The notes: a model not told the origin generated them from the letters alone. Shown: positions 1-6,778, counted from the stretch's first letter. The stretch is DNA of 16,316 bases from Bacteroidota bacterium (GCA_009937085.1 JAACDD010000078.1:1-16316); one strand, 5' to 3'. Translations and numbers: made by a program.

Positions 1-40
1 TGCATTACAACTAACTAAAAACAAAAGTTGTGCCAAACTT

Positions 41-1519
41 ATGGGGAAGCATTTAACAACGCGAAGCGAGGACTACTCAAAATGGTATAATGAACTGGTG
101 GTAAAAGCCGATTTAGCAGAAAATTCAGCCGTGCGTGGTTGCATGGTCATCAAGCCGTATGGATTTGCTATTTGGGAACGCATGCAGGCCATTTTGGATA
201 AAAAATTTAAAGAAACAGGACATAGCAATGCCTATTTCCCTCTTTTTGTACCTAAAAGTTTGTTTGAAGCCGAAGAGCAAAATGCGGAAGGTTTTGCTAA
301 AGAATGCGCTGTAGTAACACATTACCGCTTAGAAAATGACCCCGATAAACCTGGGAAACTACGCGTGGATCCAAAAGCAAAACTGGAAGAAGAGCTTATC
401 GTAAGACCCACAAGTGAAGCCATTATTTGGAATACCTACAGAAACTGGATTCAGTCCTATCGCGATTTACCAATTTTATTAAATCAATGGGCAAATGTGG
501 TGCGCTGGGAAATGCGCACACGTTTATTTCTACGAACTGCCGAGTTTCTATGGCAAGAAGGACACACCGCTCACGCTACCGAAGCAGAAGCATTGGAAGA
601 AACCAAACGCATGAATGGTGTATATGCTGATTTCGTAGAACAGTATATGGCCATTCCCGTTATACAAGGCGTCAAATCTGCGTCAGAGCGTTTTGCAGGT
701 GCCGTAGAAACCTATTGTATAGAGGCACTTATGCAAGATGGAAAGGCTTTGCAAGCAGGAACCTCGCATTTTTTAGGACAGAATTTCGCCAAAGCTTTTG
801 ATGTGAAATTTGCTACCAAAGAAGGCGGATTGGAACATGTTTGGGCAACTTCGTGGGGTGTATCTACTCGACTTATGGGTGCGCTTATCATGACACATAG
901 CGACGATAATGGTTTGGTTTTACCTCCCGAATTAGCACCGCATCAAGTGGTAATAGTTCCTATTTATAAAGGCGATGAACAGCGCGCTGCAATTGCCGCT
1001 GCTGTTGCGCCCATAGTTGAGGCGCTTCGCAAGGCAGACATTCGCGTGCATTTTGATAACCGTGATACGCACAAACCTGGTTTTAAGTTTAACGAATATG
1101 AGCTAAAAGGTGTGCCGTTGCGCATTGGCATCGGACCACGAGATTTGGAAAATGGCACTGTAGAATTGGCACGCCGTGATACCCTTTCAAAAAAGAGCGT
1201 TGCCCAAGCTGATTTGGTCACTGATATCCAATCAACACTTGAAGAAATTCAACTCGCTTTATTTGAGCGCGCCAAAGATTTTAGAGCTAATCATACCACA
1301 GAAGTGGATACGTTTGACGCTTTTAAGGAAGTTTTGGAAACCAAAGGAGGCTTTGTTTCTGCCTTTTGGGACGGCACAGAAGCTACCGAAACAGCAATCA
1401 AGGAAGCAACAAAAGCCACCATTCGTTGTATCCCTCTCGAAAATAAAGCTGAAAATGGCACATGTGTATATTCTGGAAAAGCAGCCCAACAGCGTGTTTT
1501 ATTTGCCAAAGCGTATTAG
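41..1519 (+). CDS. proS: Prolyl-tRNA synthetase, archaeal/eukaryotic-like type (ProS type 3)
   Basis: Charges tRNA-Pro with proline in the cytoplasm; class II aminoacyl-tRNA synthetase, 492 aa. Visible landmarks in order: the N-terminus with RSEDYSKWYNELV (8-20); the VRPTSEAI block (121-128); motif 2 starting at R155 and ending GHTAH near 177; GTSHFLGQNF (240-249), which lines the proline/adenylate site; the motif 3 region STRLMGALIMTHSDD (275-289); the anticodon-binding domain from about residue 300; and a C-terminal domain with two Cys (RCIP, GTCVYSG) ending FAKAY. That ending and the lack of the large editing insertion of E. coli-type ProRS mark the short eukaryote/archaeon-like class usual in Bacteroidota. 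The ATG at 41 gives the N-terminus expected for the family. Only 40 bases lie upstream, so its promoter cannot be judged. Its TAG stop interlocks with the TAA stop of the convergent NRDE gene (shared bases 1516-1519). Confidence 0.97.
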   Translation: MGKHLTTRSEDYSKWYNELVVKADLAENSAVRGCMVIKPYGFAIWERMQAILDKKFKETGHSNAYFPLFVPKSLFEAEEQNAEGFAKECAVVTHYRLENDPDKPGKLRVDPKAKLEEELIVRPTSEAIIWNTYRNWIQSYRDLPILLNQWANVVRWEMRTRLFLRTAEFLWQEGHTAHATEAEALEETKRMNGVYADFVEQYMAIPVIQGVKSASERFAGAVETYCIEALMQDGKALQAGTSHFLGQNFAKAFDVKFATKEGGLEHVWATSWGVSTRLMGALIMTHSDDNGLVLPPELAPHQVVIVPIYKGDEQRAAIAAAVAPIVEALRKADIRVHFDNRDTHKPGFKFNEYELKGVPLRIGIGPRDLENGTVELARRDTLSKKSVAQADLVTDIQSTLEEIQLALFERAKDFRANHTTEVDTFDAFKEVLETKGGFVSAFWDGTEATETAIKEATKATIRCIPLENKAENGTCVYSGKAAQQRVLFAKAY

Positions 1520-2211
1520 GAAGTTGTCGTAAGTGTATTGGTTGAACAGTTAATTAAGTTTTCGTAGGTTATAGTTTCCCCAATTTTTCGCCCATACAAG
1601 CAGGTCACACTTACAGTTTGTAGCGTATTATCTTTCTTAATAAAAACATTGTTATTTGCGTTTTGGGCTATTGATTTATGAAAATCAATTGTTTTTTTTG
1701 TTGTGGTCAAGCCCTGCACCTGACTAGCAAACAAGCTCCCTAAACGCTCTTTTTCTGCTAAGCTATACAGTGTATTGGAGCACCATAGATGGGGTGCGTT
1801 TTCGTCCAGTACTTTTAGGGTTAATTTTTGACCATTCCAGTTGTATTCTTCTAAAAAAAAGGTATTTTTAAACTGAATACATATCAATGTAAAAGGTGCA
1901 GTTTGATGTAAAAAACGTTCAGATAAAATTATTTTTTCATCGATGAGGTATTCTATGGGCACTTTTCCACGACTCGTTTTTTTAACTGAATCGGGTTGTT
2001 TTCCAGTTACATTTAATAAACATGCCACCTTTTTTTTATGCGAATCAAGCGCAAACCAAGTGCCTCCTTTTTCTACATCTTTTGGATAAATAAAACGTTG
2101 ATTTTTATGGGTGTAGATTTTTGGATGTATTGTAGGACGGTTGTTCTTCTCGTCCCTATTACTGGTAAAAAAGAATCCCTGTTCTGTTTTAAAAAAGCTG
2201 ACTACGCACAT
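1516..2211 (-). CDS. NRDE / TANGO2-like family protein
   Basis: A 231-aa protein of the NRDE (TANGO2) family, named after the N-R-D-E motif, here SNRDE at 17-21 within FFFTSNRDEKNNRP. Other family-like features are the invariant Met-Cys start (Cys2, a possible N-terminal nucleophile if Met is removed, as in Ntn-hydrolase folds), GGTWFALD (49-56), CLLNVTGK (64-71) and CSNTLYS near 144-150. No signal peptide or membrane segment is seen, so it is probably cytoplasmic. Eukaryotic TANGO2 relatives have been linked to haem handling and lipid metabolism, but the role of bacterial members is not settled and I assign none. It is the last gene of the five-gene minus-strand operon: its start overlaps the end of the DinB-like gene by 10 bases, and its stop overlaps the proS stop. 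Translational coupling to the DinB-like gene is likely (inference). Confidence 0.85.
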   Translation of the reverse strand: MCVVSFFKTEQGFFFTSNRDEKNNRPTIHPKIYTHKNQRFIYPKDVEKGGTWFALDSHKKKVACLLNVTGKQPDSVKKTSRGKVPIEYLIDEKIILSERFLHQTAPFTLICIQFKNTFFLEEYNWNGQKLTLKVLDENAPHLWCSNTLYSLAEKERLGSLFASQVQGLTTTKKTIDFHKSIAQNANNNVFIKKDNTLQTVSVTCLYGRKIGETITYENLINCSTNTLTTTS

Positions 2212-2708
2212 TGATTTCTATACTGTTGAGTTGAAAAGGCTACTCCAAAATTTGCATCAACGATATCAACTAGCCCTTGTTCAATAAGTCCTATTTTTAT
2301 AAGACTTTGATGATGGATACAATGGTCCATACAATACATAAGCTCTCTAAAAAAAGACGATGAGACCTTCGGGACAGATTGATTTTTATTTAAAGACGTT
2401 TCTATTGTGATTGGAATATCCTGATGTGATTTTAATTGCTGAAGTGTAGTGAGCACATGATCAATCACATTAATTCCGGCATTTGTTTTGGTTTCCAAAA
2501 TATGGTCTCTCTTTCTTAAATCATAATTGATAACACCTTGGTTTTTGTTGTCTAAAACACATGAATAAAATTCAATTATATGTCGAAAATGTTCTCCAAT
2601 TGAAGCTCCAAACAAGGAATTATTTTTTTTAGAAAACGACGTGTCTGATATGTTTTTAAGTAGGTTTTTGAGGTCGCCAAGCACTACTTTGTGCAACTTA
2701 ATATTCAT
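2202..2708 (-). CDS. DinB-like four-helix-bundle protein (putative metal-dependent enzyme)
   Basis: A 168-aa protein that looks like the DinB/YfiT superfamily. That group includes metal-dependent thiol transferases (bacillithiol transferase BstA, mycothiol-dependent isomerases) and the DinB-like domains of EgtB/OvoA. The expected histidine triad is visible: GEHFRH (H40 and H43) in the second helix, and DHCIHHQ (H129, H132, H133) in a later helix, giving the HxxxH pair H129/H133. RKRDH follows at 65-69. No signal peptide is present. The start codon overlaps the stop of the upstream ATP-grasp gene in an ATGA arrangement, and the end overlaps the NRDE gene by 10 bases, so the three are probably made together. 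The substrate is unknown. A thiol-related role is only suggested by family precedent and by bshB1 elsewhere in the window. The superfamily call is fairly secure; any specific activity is not. Confidence 0.72.
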   Translation of the reverse strand: MNIKLHKVVLGDLKNLLKNISDTSFSKKNNSLFGASIGEHFRHIIEFYSCVLDNKNQGVINYDLRKRDHILETKTNAGINVIDHVLTTLQQLKSHQDIPITIETSLNKNQSVPKVSSSFFRELMYCMDHCIHHQSLIKIGLIEQGLVDIVDANFGVAFSTQQYRNQCA

Positions 2709-3736
2709 GGTTCTAATATTTGAGTTATGTTTTTAGTTTTTAAAACCTCTCTACTGCCACGAAAAAAATTATAGAGCGATTGTGTTTTAGTATTATTTTT
2801 TAGTTTCTCTTTACTGAGTGTATAAATGATGTCCATATGATAAAATATATCTCTATACGCACCCCATATTGAATAACTCGGATCGTAAATATGTAGGGGT
2901 TCAGCATTTACTCCATTGATCTCAAGAACCTTGATTCCATCTTTTGATTTAAATGCGTCCCAGTTTTTGATTTTAACATCCAACCGACCGTAATCAAACC
3001 CAGGAATTTGACGAACACATTCCGCTGTCCACCTAAGCATGTCTGTCGAAAAGTGCTTTCTGGCATCTAAAAGTTTCGTTCCAAGGTTGTGATTTCCGAT
3101 GGGTTCCATAAGAATCTTTTCTCCTTTTGGAATAATTGTATGCCATTTCTCTGAAAATGTAGTTTTTAAATCATCAACGCGGTGTGCTATTCGAAGATTC
3201 TTTTTAACTAGTGCTGCTAATGAATCCGTTCCTGTACCCACTATCTCACAAAACGCTTTTATCCCAACAGAACTTATTTTGGGATTATTAGCTGTATCCC
3301 AGTAAAACAATATGCCAAGTTCTATTGGGTAAGTGATGTATTCTTGCACGATTGAAGCTTGAGTAGTTTTTTTGAGATATTGGTTTAATTCGGATAGTGT
3401 TGCAATTAATTTAACATTTTTACCCCTTTCTCCCATATCTGGTTTTACAATCAAAGGGAAGTGTATTTTTTTCTTCTTTATTTTTTTTTGAACTTCAGTT
3501 ATATCCTCATTTGCGTTTAGAAATATTGTCTTTGGTTTCCAGTTGTCAGGCAACTGCTTTAGGTAGTTAAATTTAGAACTAAGGAACGCTCCACCAAAGT
3601 TCATGCAAGGGTTAAGAACAGAAAAATAGACCCATTTTCTAGCTTTTAACGCCAGCCAGAAATAGTAGAAATACGCCGGAATATAAAACGCCCAAAAAGG
3701 CCAAAACTCGTAATGATATATGCGTTTTAAATTCAT
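2705..3736 (-). CDS. ATP-grasp ligase-like protein (D-Ala-D-Ala ligase / carboxylate-amine ligase type)
   Basis: A 343-aa ATP-grasp enzyme. Landmarks: FPLIVKPDMGERGKNVKL (93-110) contains the nucleotide-binding lysine K98 and the Gly-rich loop; IVQEYI (129-134) is the adenine hinge; DYGRLDVKI (248-256) and VLEINGVNAEP (270-280) carry the Mg-binding acidic residues D253, E272 and N274. The core therefore looks catalytically intact. Such enzymes join a carboxylate, activated as acyl-phosphate, to an amine or similar nucleophile; the substrates cannot be read from the sequence. The N-terminus is unusual: residues 7-40 are very rich in Trp, Tyr, Phe and Pro and could form a membrane-anchoring or hairpin segment, followed by a short NFGGAFLSSK block (46-55) in place of a normal pre-ATP-grasp domain. 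It is not cell-wall Ddl, which has a different N-terminal half. The gene follows the DoxX-like gene after 30 bases and overlaps the DinB-like gene by 4. Confidence 0.82.
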   Translation of the reverse strand: MNLKRIYHYEFWPFWAFYIPAYFYYFWLALKARKWVYFSVLNPCMNFGGAFLSSKFNYLKQLPDNWKPKTIFLNANEDITEVQKKIKKKKIHFPLIVKPDMGERGKNVKLIATLSELNQYLKKTTQASIVQEYITYPIELGILFYWDTANNPKISSVGIKAFCEIVGTGTDSLAALVKKNLRIAHRVDDLKTTFSEKWHTIIPKGEKILMEPIGNHNLGTKLLDARKHFSTDMLRWTAECVRQIPGFDYGRLDVKIKNWDAFKSKDGIKVLEINGVNAEPLHIYDPSYSIWGAYRDIFYHMDIIYTLSKEKLKNNTKTQSLYNFFRGSREVLKTKNITQILEP

Positions 3737-3766
3737 TGTATTTAGGGCGCAGTGTTTGGTGTTAAT

Positions 3767-4162
3767 TTAGCTGAGCTGCTGTTTTTGCACTGCTTTTCTT
3801 TGGATTAAAAAACTAATAACACTACACAGAAAAGCAACAATAGCCATGCCAAAAAGTTGACCGTTGTCAGATTTATTGCCCCACTGTACTACAATTCCAA
3901 CTGGGGTAAACAGGTGGGTGCCAATGGCGCCAACCATTAATCCAATGGCTCCAATGACTCCATAGAATTTTGATTTTGGTAATAGAAGCATGACACCAAT
4001 AATGAATTCAATACAGCCTAAAAGAATTCTTCCCCATGGCTCAACTTCTAGTGTGGAAAATATATGTACGGCTTCTTTGTGCCCGGTGAATTTAAAATAC
4101 AAGGATTGAAACAGGATAATGGATGTTATCAATCGTAGAAAAAAGTCAATTTTTGTTTTCAT
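3767..4162 (-). CDS. DoxX-like small integral membrane protein
   Basis: A 131-aa protein with about four hydrophobic helices (roughly 8-25, 45-62, 66-90, 103-121) and a short basic C-terminus, so an inner-membrane protein. LYFKFTGHKEA (21-31) after helix 1, and the glycine-rich run GVIGAIGLMVGAIGTH (68-83), resemble DoxX/DoxD-type families, a broad group of small membrane proteins associated in some cases with thiol or quinone redox chemistry; no reaction is assigned here. The start lies inside the end of the upstream YHS gene (17-base overlap), so the two are probably translationally coupled. Pairing of a DoxX-like membrane protein with an exported YHS protein suggests a joint envelope function (inference). 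It is much shorter than the DoxX-containing proteins that I recall near tpiA in flavobacteria and is not that gene. Confidence 0.75.
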   Translation of the reverse strand: MKTKIDFFLRLITSIILFQSLYFKFTGHKEAVHIFSTLEVEPWGRILLGCIEFIIGVMLLLPKSKFYGVIGAIGLMVGAIGTHLFTPVGIVVQWGNKSDNGQLFGMAIVAFLCSVISFLIQRKAVQKQQLS

Positions 4163-4634
4163 GGTTTTGGTTTATTAAAAGTGTATTCCAGTTAGTATCA
4201 GCTTTTTCTTTTAAATCTGATATGTTTTTAATCCATTTTGCTTTTGTGTCGTTAAAAAATGATTTGTAGAAAAGGTAGAGTTTGCCATTTTCAATAGTGT
4301 AGGATTCGGGGTCTATGGGTACTTTTTCGCCGCTATATCCCATGGCATAAGCGCACCAACCTCCATATTGAGGGAGGTACTTTTTTGGGTTTTTCTCAAA
4401 GAGTAATTTGTTGTTTAAACTGCTAAAACGGTATTTACCTTCGTGGTGCATCGCCTCAAACTTTGTATTGCCCTTTACTGCAGTGTGGTGAAAATAGGCA
4501 ACTACGTCATACCCCGAAAGGGCTAGATTTGCTTTTCCTAAATGTATATGCATTTCAGTAGATTGCCCAAATGCCACGTAATTAAACGCGAAGAGTACGA
4601 AATATAAATAGGTAAGTTTTTTGGAGTAACACAT
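4146..4634 (-). CDS. Exported YHS-domain protein
   Basis: A 162-aa protein with an N-terminal signal peptide: basic residues 5-6, hydrophobic core to about 22, likely signal peptidase I cleavage after AFG near 23. The mature part holds a YHS-type domain: GYDVVAYF (41-48), GKYRFSSLNNKLLFEKNPKKY (about 66-86), then YGGWCAYAMGY (90-100) with a single Cys (C94), and DPESYTIENGKLYLFYK (98-124 region). YHS domains are small, often metal-associated (copper among others) modules; in some exported relatives the Cys position is reported as selenocysteine, here it is an ordinary TGC/TGT codon. It should act in the periplasm. It is the first gene of the five-gene operon; a TAAATTTG promoter element lies 22-29 bases upstream of the start. 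The following DoxX-like gene overlaps it by 17 bases. No metal ligands beyond C94 and several His can be assigned. Confidence 0.82.
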   Translation of the reverse strand: MCYSKKLTYLYFVLFAFNYVAFGQSTEMHIHLGKANLALSGYDVVAYFHHTAVKGNTKFEAMHHEGKYRFSSLNNKLLFEKNPKKYLPQYGGWCAYAMGYSGEKVPIDPESYTIENGKLYLFYKSFFNDTKAKWIKNISDLKEKADTNWNTLLINQNHENKN

Positions 4635-4655
4635 TAATTATAAGATTGGGACACT

Positions 4656-4663
4656 CAAATTTA
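4656..4663 (-). promoter_or_regulatory. Bacteroidota-type -7 element for the YHS operon
   Basis: Reads TAAATTTG on the minus strand, a full match to the TAnnTTTG consensus. It is placed so that transcription would begin about 10-15 bases before the YHS start codon at 4634. No clean TTG -33 element is seen 17-23 bases further up; the closest is TTC. It lies back to back with the tRNA-Glu promoter in the same 162-base gap. Confidence 0.5.
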
Positions 4664-4747
4664 CATATTATTTTCGTTCTGAAATGTTAAAATTCTTCCG
4701 TTTAGAAAAAAAAGAATCCCTAAGCCTTTTTTTGTTTAAATTATAGG

Positions 4748-4778
4748 TTGTGTATTATTAATTTTAAGTATAAATTTG
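4748..4778 (+). promoter_or_regulatory. Bacteroidota-type promoter for tRNA-Glu and rpsT
   Basis: A TTG at 4748-4750 (-33 element) and TAAATTTG at 4771-4778 (-7 element, full TAnnTTTG match) are separated by 20 bases, within the range known for Flavobacterium and Bacteroides promoters. Initiation would fall around 4785, about 12 bases before the mature tRNA. This is the best-formed promoter in the window. Confidence 0.7.
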
Positions 4779-4796
4779 CACCTCGTTAAACCGGGA

Positions 4797-4868
4797 GGCC
4801 CGTTCGTCTATCGGCTAGGACGCCAGGTTTTCATCCTGGTAAGAGGGGTTCGATTCCCCTACGGGCTA
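4797..4868 (+). tRNA. tRNA-Glu (anticodon UUC)
   Basis: A full cloverleaf folds by eye: acceptor GGCCCGT / ACGGGCT with a G-U wobble at the first pair, D arm GTCT/GGAC, anticodon stem CCAGG/CCTGG around loop TTTTCAT (anticodon TTC at 4830-4832), variable loop TAAG, and T arm AGGGG/CCCCT around TTCGATT. The discriminator base is A4868. The CCA end is not encoded. Only 13 bases separate it from the rpsT start, so the two are almost certainly co-transcribed from the promoter at 4748-4778. Confidence 0.97.
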
Positions 4869-4881
4869 CAAAAATTAAAAT

Positions 4882-5133
4882 ATGGCAAATCATAAATCCG
4901 CCTTAAAAAGAATTCGTTCAAACGAAACTAAGCGTCAACGTAACCGTTTTCAGCACAAAACAACCCGTAACGCTATTCGCGATTTTAAAGCGTTAGAAAA
5001 GAAAAAAGATGCCGAAACCAAGCTTCCGCTTGTGGTATCTATGATTGATAAGTTGGCTAAAAACAACATCATTCACAACAATAAAGCTGCAAACCTAAAG
5101 TCTAAACTTACCAAACACGTAAGCACACTTTAA
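4882..5133 (+). CDS. rpsT: 30S ribosomal protein S20
   Basis: An 83-aa basic protein with the S20 signature MANHKSALKRIRSNE at the N-terminus, HKTTRNAIRDF (25-35), and a C-terminal helix with NKAANLKSKLTKHV (67-80). S20 is a helical-bundle protein that binds 16S rRNA early in assembly of the small subunit. Length is normal for the family. The start is fixed by the conserved MANHKSA. The leader between tRNA-Glu and the ATG is only 13 A-rich bases with no Shine-Dalgarno sequence, so after tRNA 3' processing the mRNA would be nearly leaderless. A strong hairpin terminator follows 22 bases after the stop. Confidence 0.97.
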   Translation: MANHKSALKRIRSNETKRQRNRFQHKTTRNAIRDFKALEKKKDAETKLPLVVSMIDKLAKNNIIHNNKAANLKSKLTKHVSTL

Positions 5134-5155
5134 CTCGTTGCACATACTACAAAAT

Positions 5156-5186
5156 AAAAAAGGCGTCCATTTGGACGCCTTTTTTA
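5156..5186. terminator. Bidirectional intrinsic terminator between rpsT and rho
   Basis: The stem AGGCGTCC (5161-5168) pairs with GGACGCCT (5173-5180) around a 4-base loop ATTT. It is flanked by an A run on the left and a T run on the right, so it can end transcription from both sides. It sits between the convergent rpsT and rho genes and is the only clear hairpin-plus-U-tract terminator in the window. Confidence 0.93.
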
Positions 5187-5206
5187 TTTTATATATCCTT
5201 AAAATG

Positions 5207-6778
5207 CTAGGCATTCATCGAAATCAAAAATTCTTCGTTGTTAAGGGATTTCTTGATGCGGTCGCTGATAAACTCCATGGCTTCAACAGGGTTCATGTCG
5301 GCTAGGTATTTACGCATAATCCACATGCGTTGAATGGTTTTTTCATCCAATAAGATATCATCACGACGTGTGCTGGAAGACACCAAATCAATGGCTGGGA
5401 AAATACGACGGTTGGAGATACGGCGATCAAGCTGCAATTCCATATTACCTGTTCCTTTAAACTCTTCAAAAATAACCTCGTCCATTTTAGAGCCGGTTTC
5501 TGTTAGTGCTGTAGCAATAATAGAGAGAGATCCACCATTTTCAATATTTCGAGCTGCACCAAAGAAACGCTTTGGTTTGTGTAGTGCATTGGCATCTACA
5601 CCACCGCTAAGGATCTTACCAGATGCAGGCTGTACGGTATTGTAAGCACGTGCCAATCGAGTGATGGAATCCAATAGGATAACCACATCATGACCACATT
5701 CTACAAGGCGTTTTGCCTTTTCCAATACAATATTCGCAACTCTTACGTGGCGATCTGCAGGCTCGTCAAAGGTAGAAGCAACTACTTCACCCTTTACGTT
5801 GCGTTGCATATCAGTAACTTCCTCTGGACGCTCGTCTATAAGTAAAATAATCTGGTACACTTCTGGGTGGTTTGCAGCAATGGCATTTGCCACGTCTTTA
5901 AGCAACATCGTTTTCCCTGTTTTGGGCTGCGATACAATCATACCACGTTGCCCTTTTCCGATAGGACAAAACAAATCCATTACTCGTGTAGAGATAGTGC
6001 TTTGTTTGTCACCAATGTTAAACTTTTCTTGTGGGAATAGCGGGGTTAGGTGTTCAAATGAAACACGGTCACGCACCACATCTGGTGTAAGCCCATTAAT
6101 AAGTGAAACCTTAATAAGCGGGAAATACTTTTCACCTTCTTTTGGTGGACGAATATGACCTAAAACCGTATCACCTGTTTTTAGCCCAAATAGGCGTACT
6201 TGTGAATTAGAAACGTAAATATCATCGGGTGAAGACAAATAGTTATAATCCGACGAACGTAGGAAACCGTATCCCTCAGGCATCATTTCCAAAACCCCTT
6301 CGCTTTCTATAATACCATCAAACTCGAAATCGGGCTGACGGTATCTATTGCGATTGTCTTTGTTGTGATTGTCTTTGTTGTTATTATTTCCGTTACCGCT
6401 TTGATTTCGGTTGTCTCTATTGTTGTTTTTGTTTCTGTTATTTCCGCCGTTGTTCCCGTTATTTCCGTTGTTACGGTTTTTGTTTTGTGCGGGTTTTTCT
6501 TCTTGCGGCTTGTTTTCGTTTTTAGACTTTTCAGCTGTTTTTCGAGCTGTCTTATTAGGCTTTTCAGCTGTTTCTTTCTGCGCTGAAGTTTGTTTTGGTG
6601 CTTTTTTTGGCGCTTCTTTTGGCGCTTCTCCTGGTTCGGGTAAGGTAGATTGATGATCTATAATGCGGTAAGTAAGCTCAATTTTTTTAAGCCCTGCAGT
6701 CTTTTTAAGATCTAATTCTTTTGCAATTTCTTGCAGTTCAGCAAGTTTTTTTGCTTTTAATTCTGATAATTCAAACAT
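5207..6778 (-). CDS. rho: Transcription termination factor Rho, with a long Asn-rich insertion
   Basis: Hexameric RNA-dependent ATPase/translocase that ends transcription; 523 aa from the ATG at 6778. Order of parts: Rho N-terminal helical domain (1-45), a disordered Lys/Pro/Glu then Asn/Arg/Gly-rich insertion (about 48-148), the cold-shock-like RNA-binding domain with GYGFLR (169-174), P-loop QPKTGKTM (284-291), DERPEE (315-320), Walker B VVILLDS (365-371), Q-loop SGGVDANALHKPKRFFG (391-407), R-loop KGTGNMEL (441-448). ATPase residues look intact. A further in-frame ATG at 6847 would add 23 residues, but it lies upstream of the predicted -7 element at 6837-6844 and the extra residues do not resemble Rho, so MFELSELKAKK is preferred. 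E. coli Rho is about 419 aa; the excess is essentially the insertion. The gene is monocistronic and faces rpsT across a shared terminator. Confidence 0.96.
   Translation of the reverse strand: MFELSELKAKKLAELQEIAKELDLKKTAGLKKIELTYRIIDHQSTLPEPGEAPKEAPKKAPKQTSAQKETAEKPNKTARKTAEKSKNENKPQEEKPAQNKNRNNGNNGNNGGNNRNKNNNRDNRNQSGNGNNNNKDNHNKDNRNRYRQPDFEFDGIIESEGVLEMMPEGYGFLRSSDYNYLSSPDDIYVSNSQVRLFGLKTGDTVLGHIRPPKEGEKYFPLIKVSLINGLTPDVVRDRVSFEHLTPLFPQEKFNIGDKQSTISTRVMDLFCPIGKGQRGMIVSQPKTGKTMLLKDVANAIAANHPEVYQIILLIDERPEEVTDMQRNVKGEVVASTFDEPADRHVRVANIVLEKAKRLVECGHDVVILLDSITRLARAYNTVQPASGKILSGGVDANALHKPKRFFGAARNIENGGSLSIIATALTETGSKMDEVIFEEFKGTGNMELQLDRRISNRRIFPAIDLVSSSTRRDDILLDEKTIQRMWIMRKYLADMNPVEAMEFISDRIKKSLNNEEFLISMNA
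6341..6490 (-). repeat. Low-complexity Asn/Arg/Gly-codon tract inside rho
   Basis: Codons for Rho residues about 97-146, mostly AAT/AAC mixed with Arg, Gly, Asp and Lys codons, with imperfect short repeats of the NNG type. It encodes the disordered insertion. Such DNA is prone to length change between strains by slippage, and it creates long meaningless open frames on the opposite strand. Confidence 0.8.

Noticed and set aside
964..1532. Several 70-120 codon frames antisense or out of frame in proS
   Set aside because: Shadows of a conserved gene with no recognisable protein features.
2705..3736. Calling the ATP-grasp gene ddl (cell-wall D-Ala-D-Ala ligase)
   Set aside because: Only the ATP-binding core is shared; the N-terminal half is different and the neighbours are not cell-wall genes.
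4700..4737. A-run/T-run pair between the YHS gene and tRNA-Glu as a terminator
   Set aside because: The possible stem is almost only A-U pairs and both flanking genes point away from it, so nothing needs terminating there.
4797..4868. tRNA-Glu as an integration site for the adjacent operon
   Set aside because: The operon lies on the 5' side of the tRNA, no integrase is present, and I find no second copy of the tRNA 3' end near 1520-1560.
6365..6653. Hydrophobic open frames on the + strand opposite rho
   Set aside because: They are the reverse reading of the Asn/Lys-rich low-complexity codons, which gives runs of Val, Leu and Phe; no start context or family resemblance.
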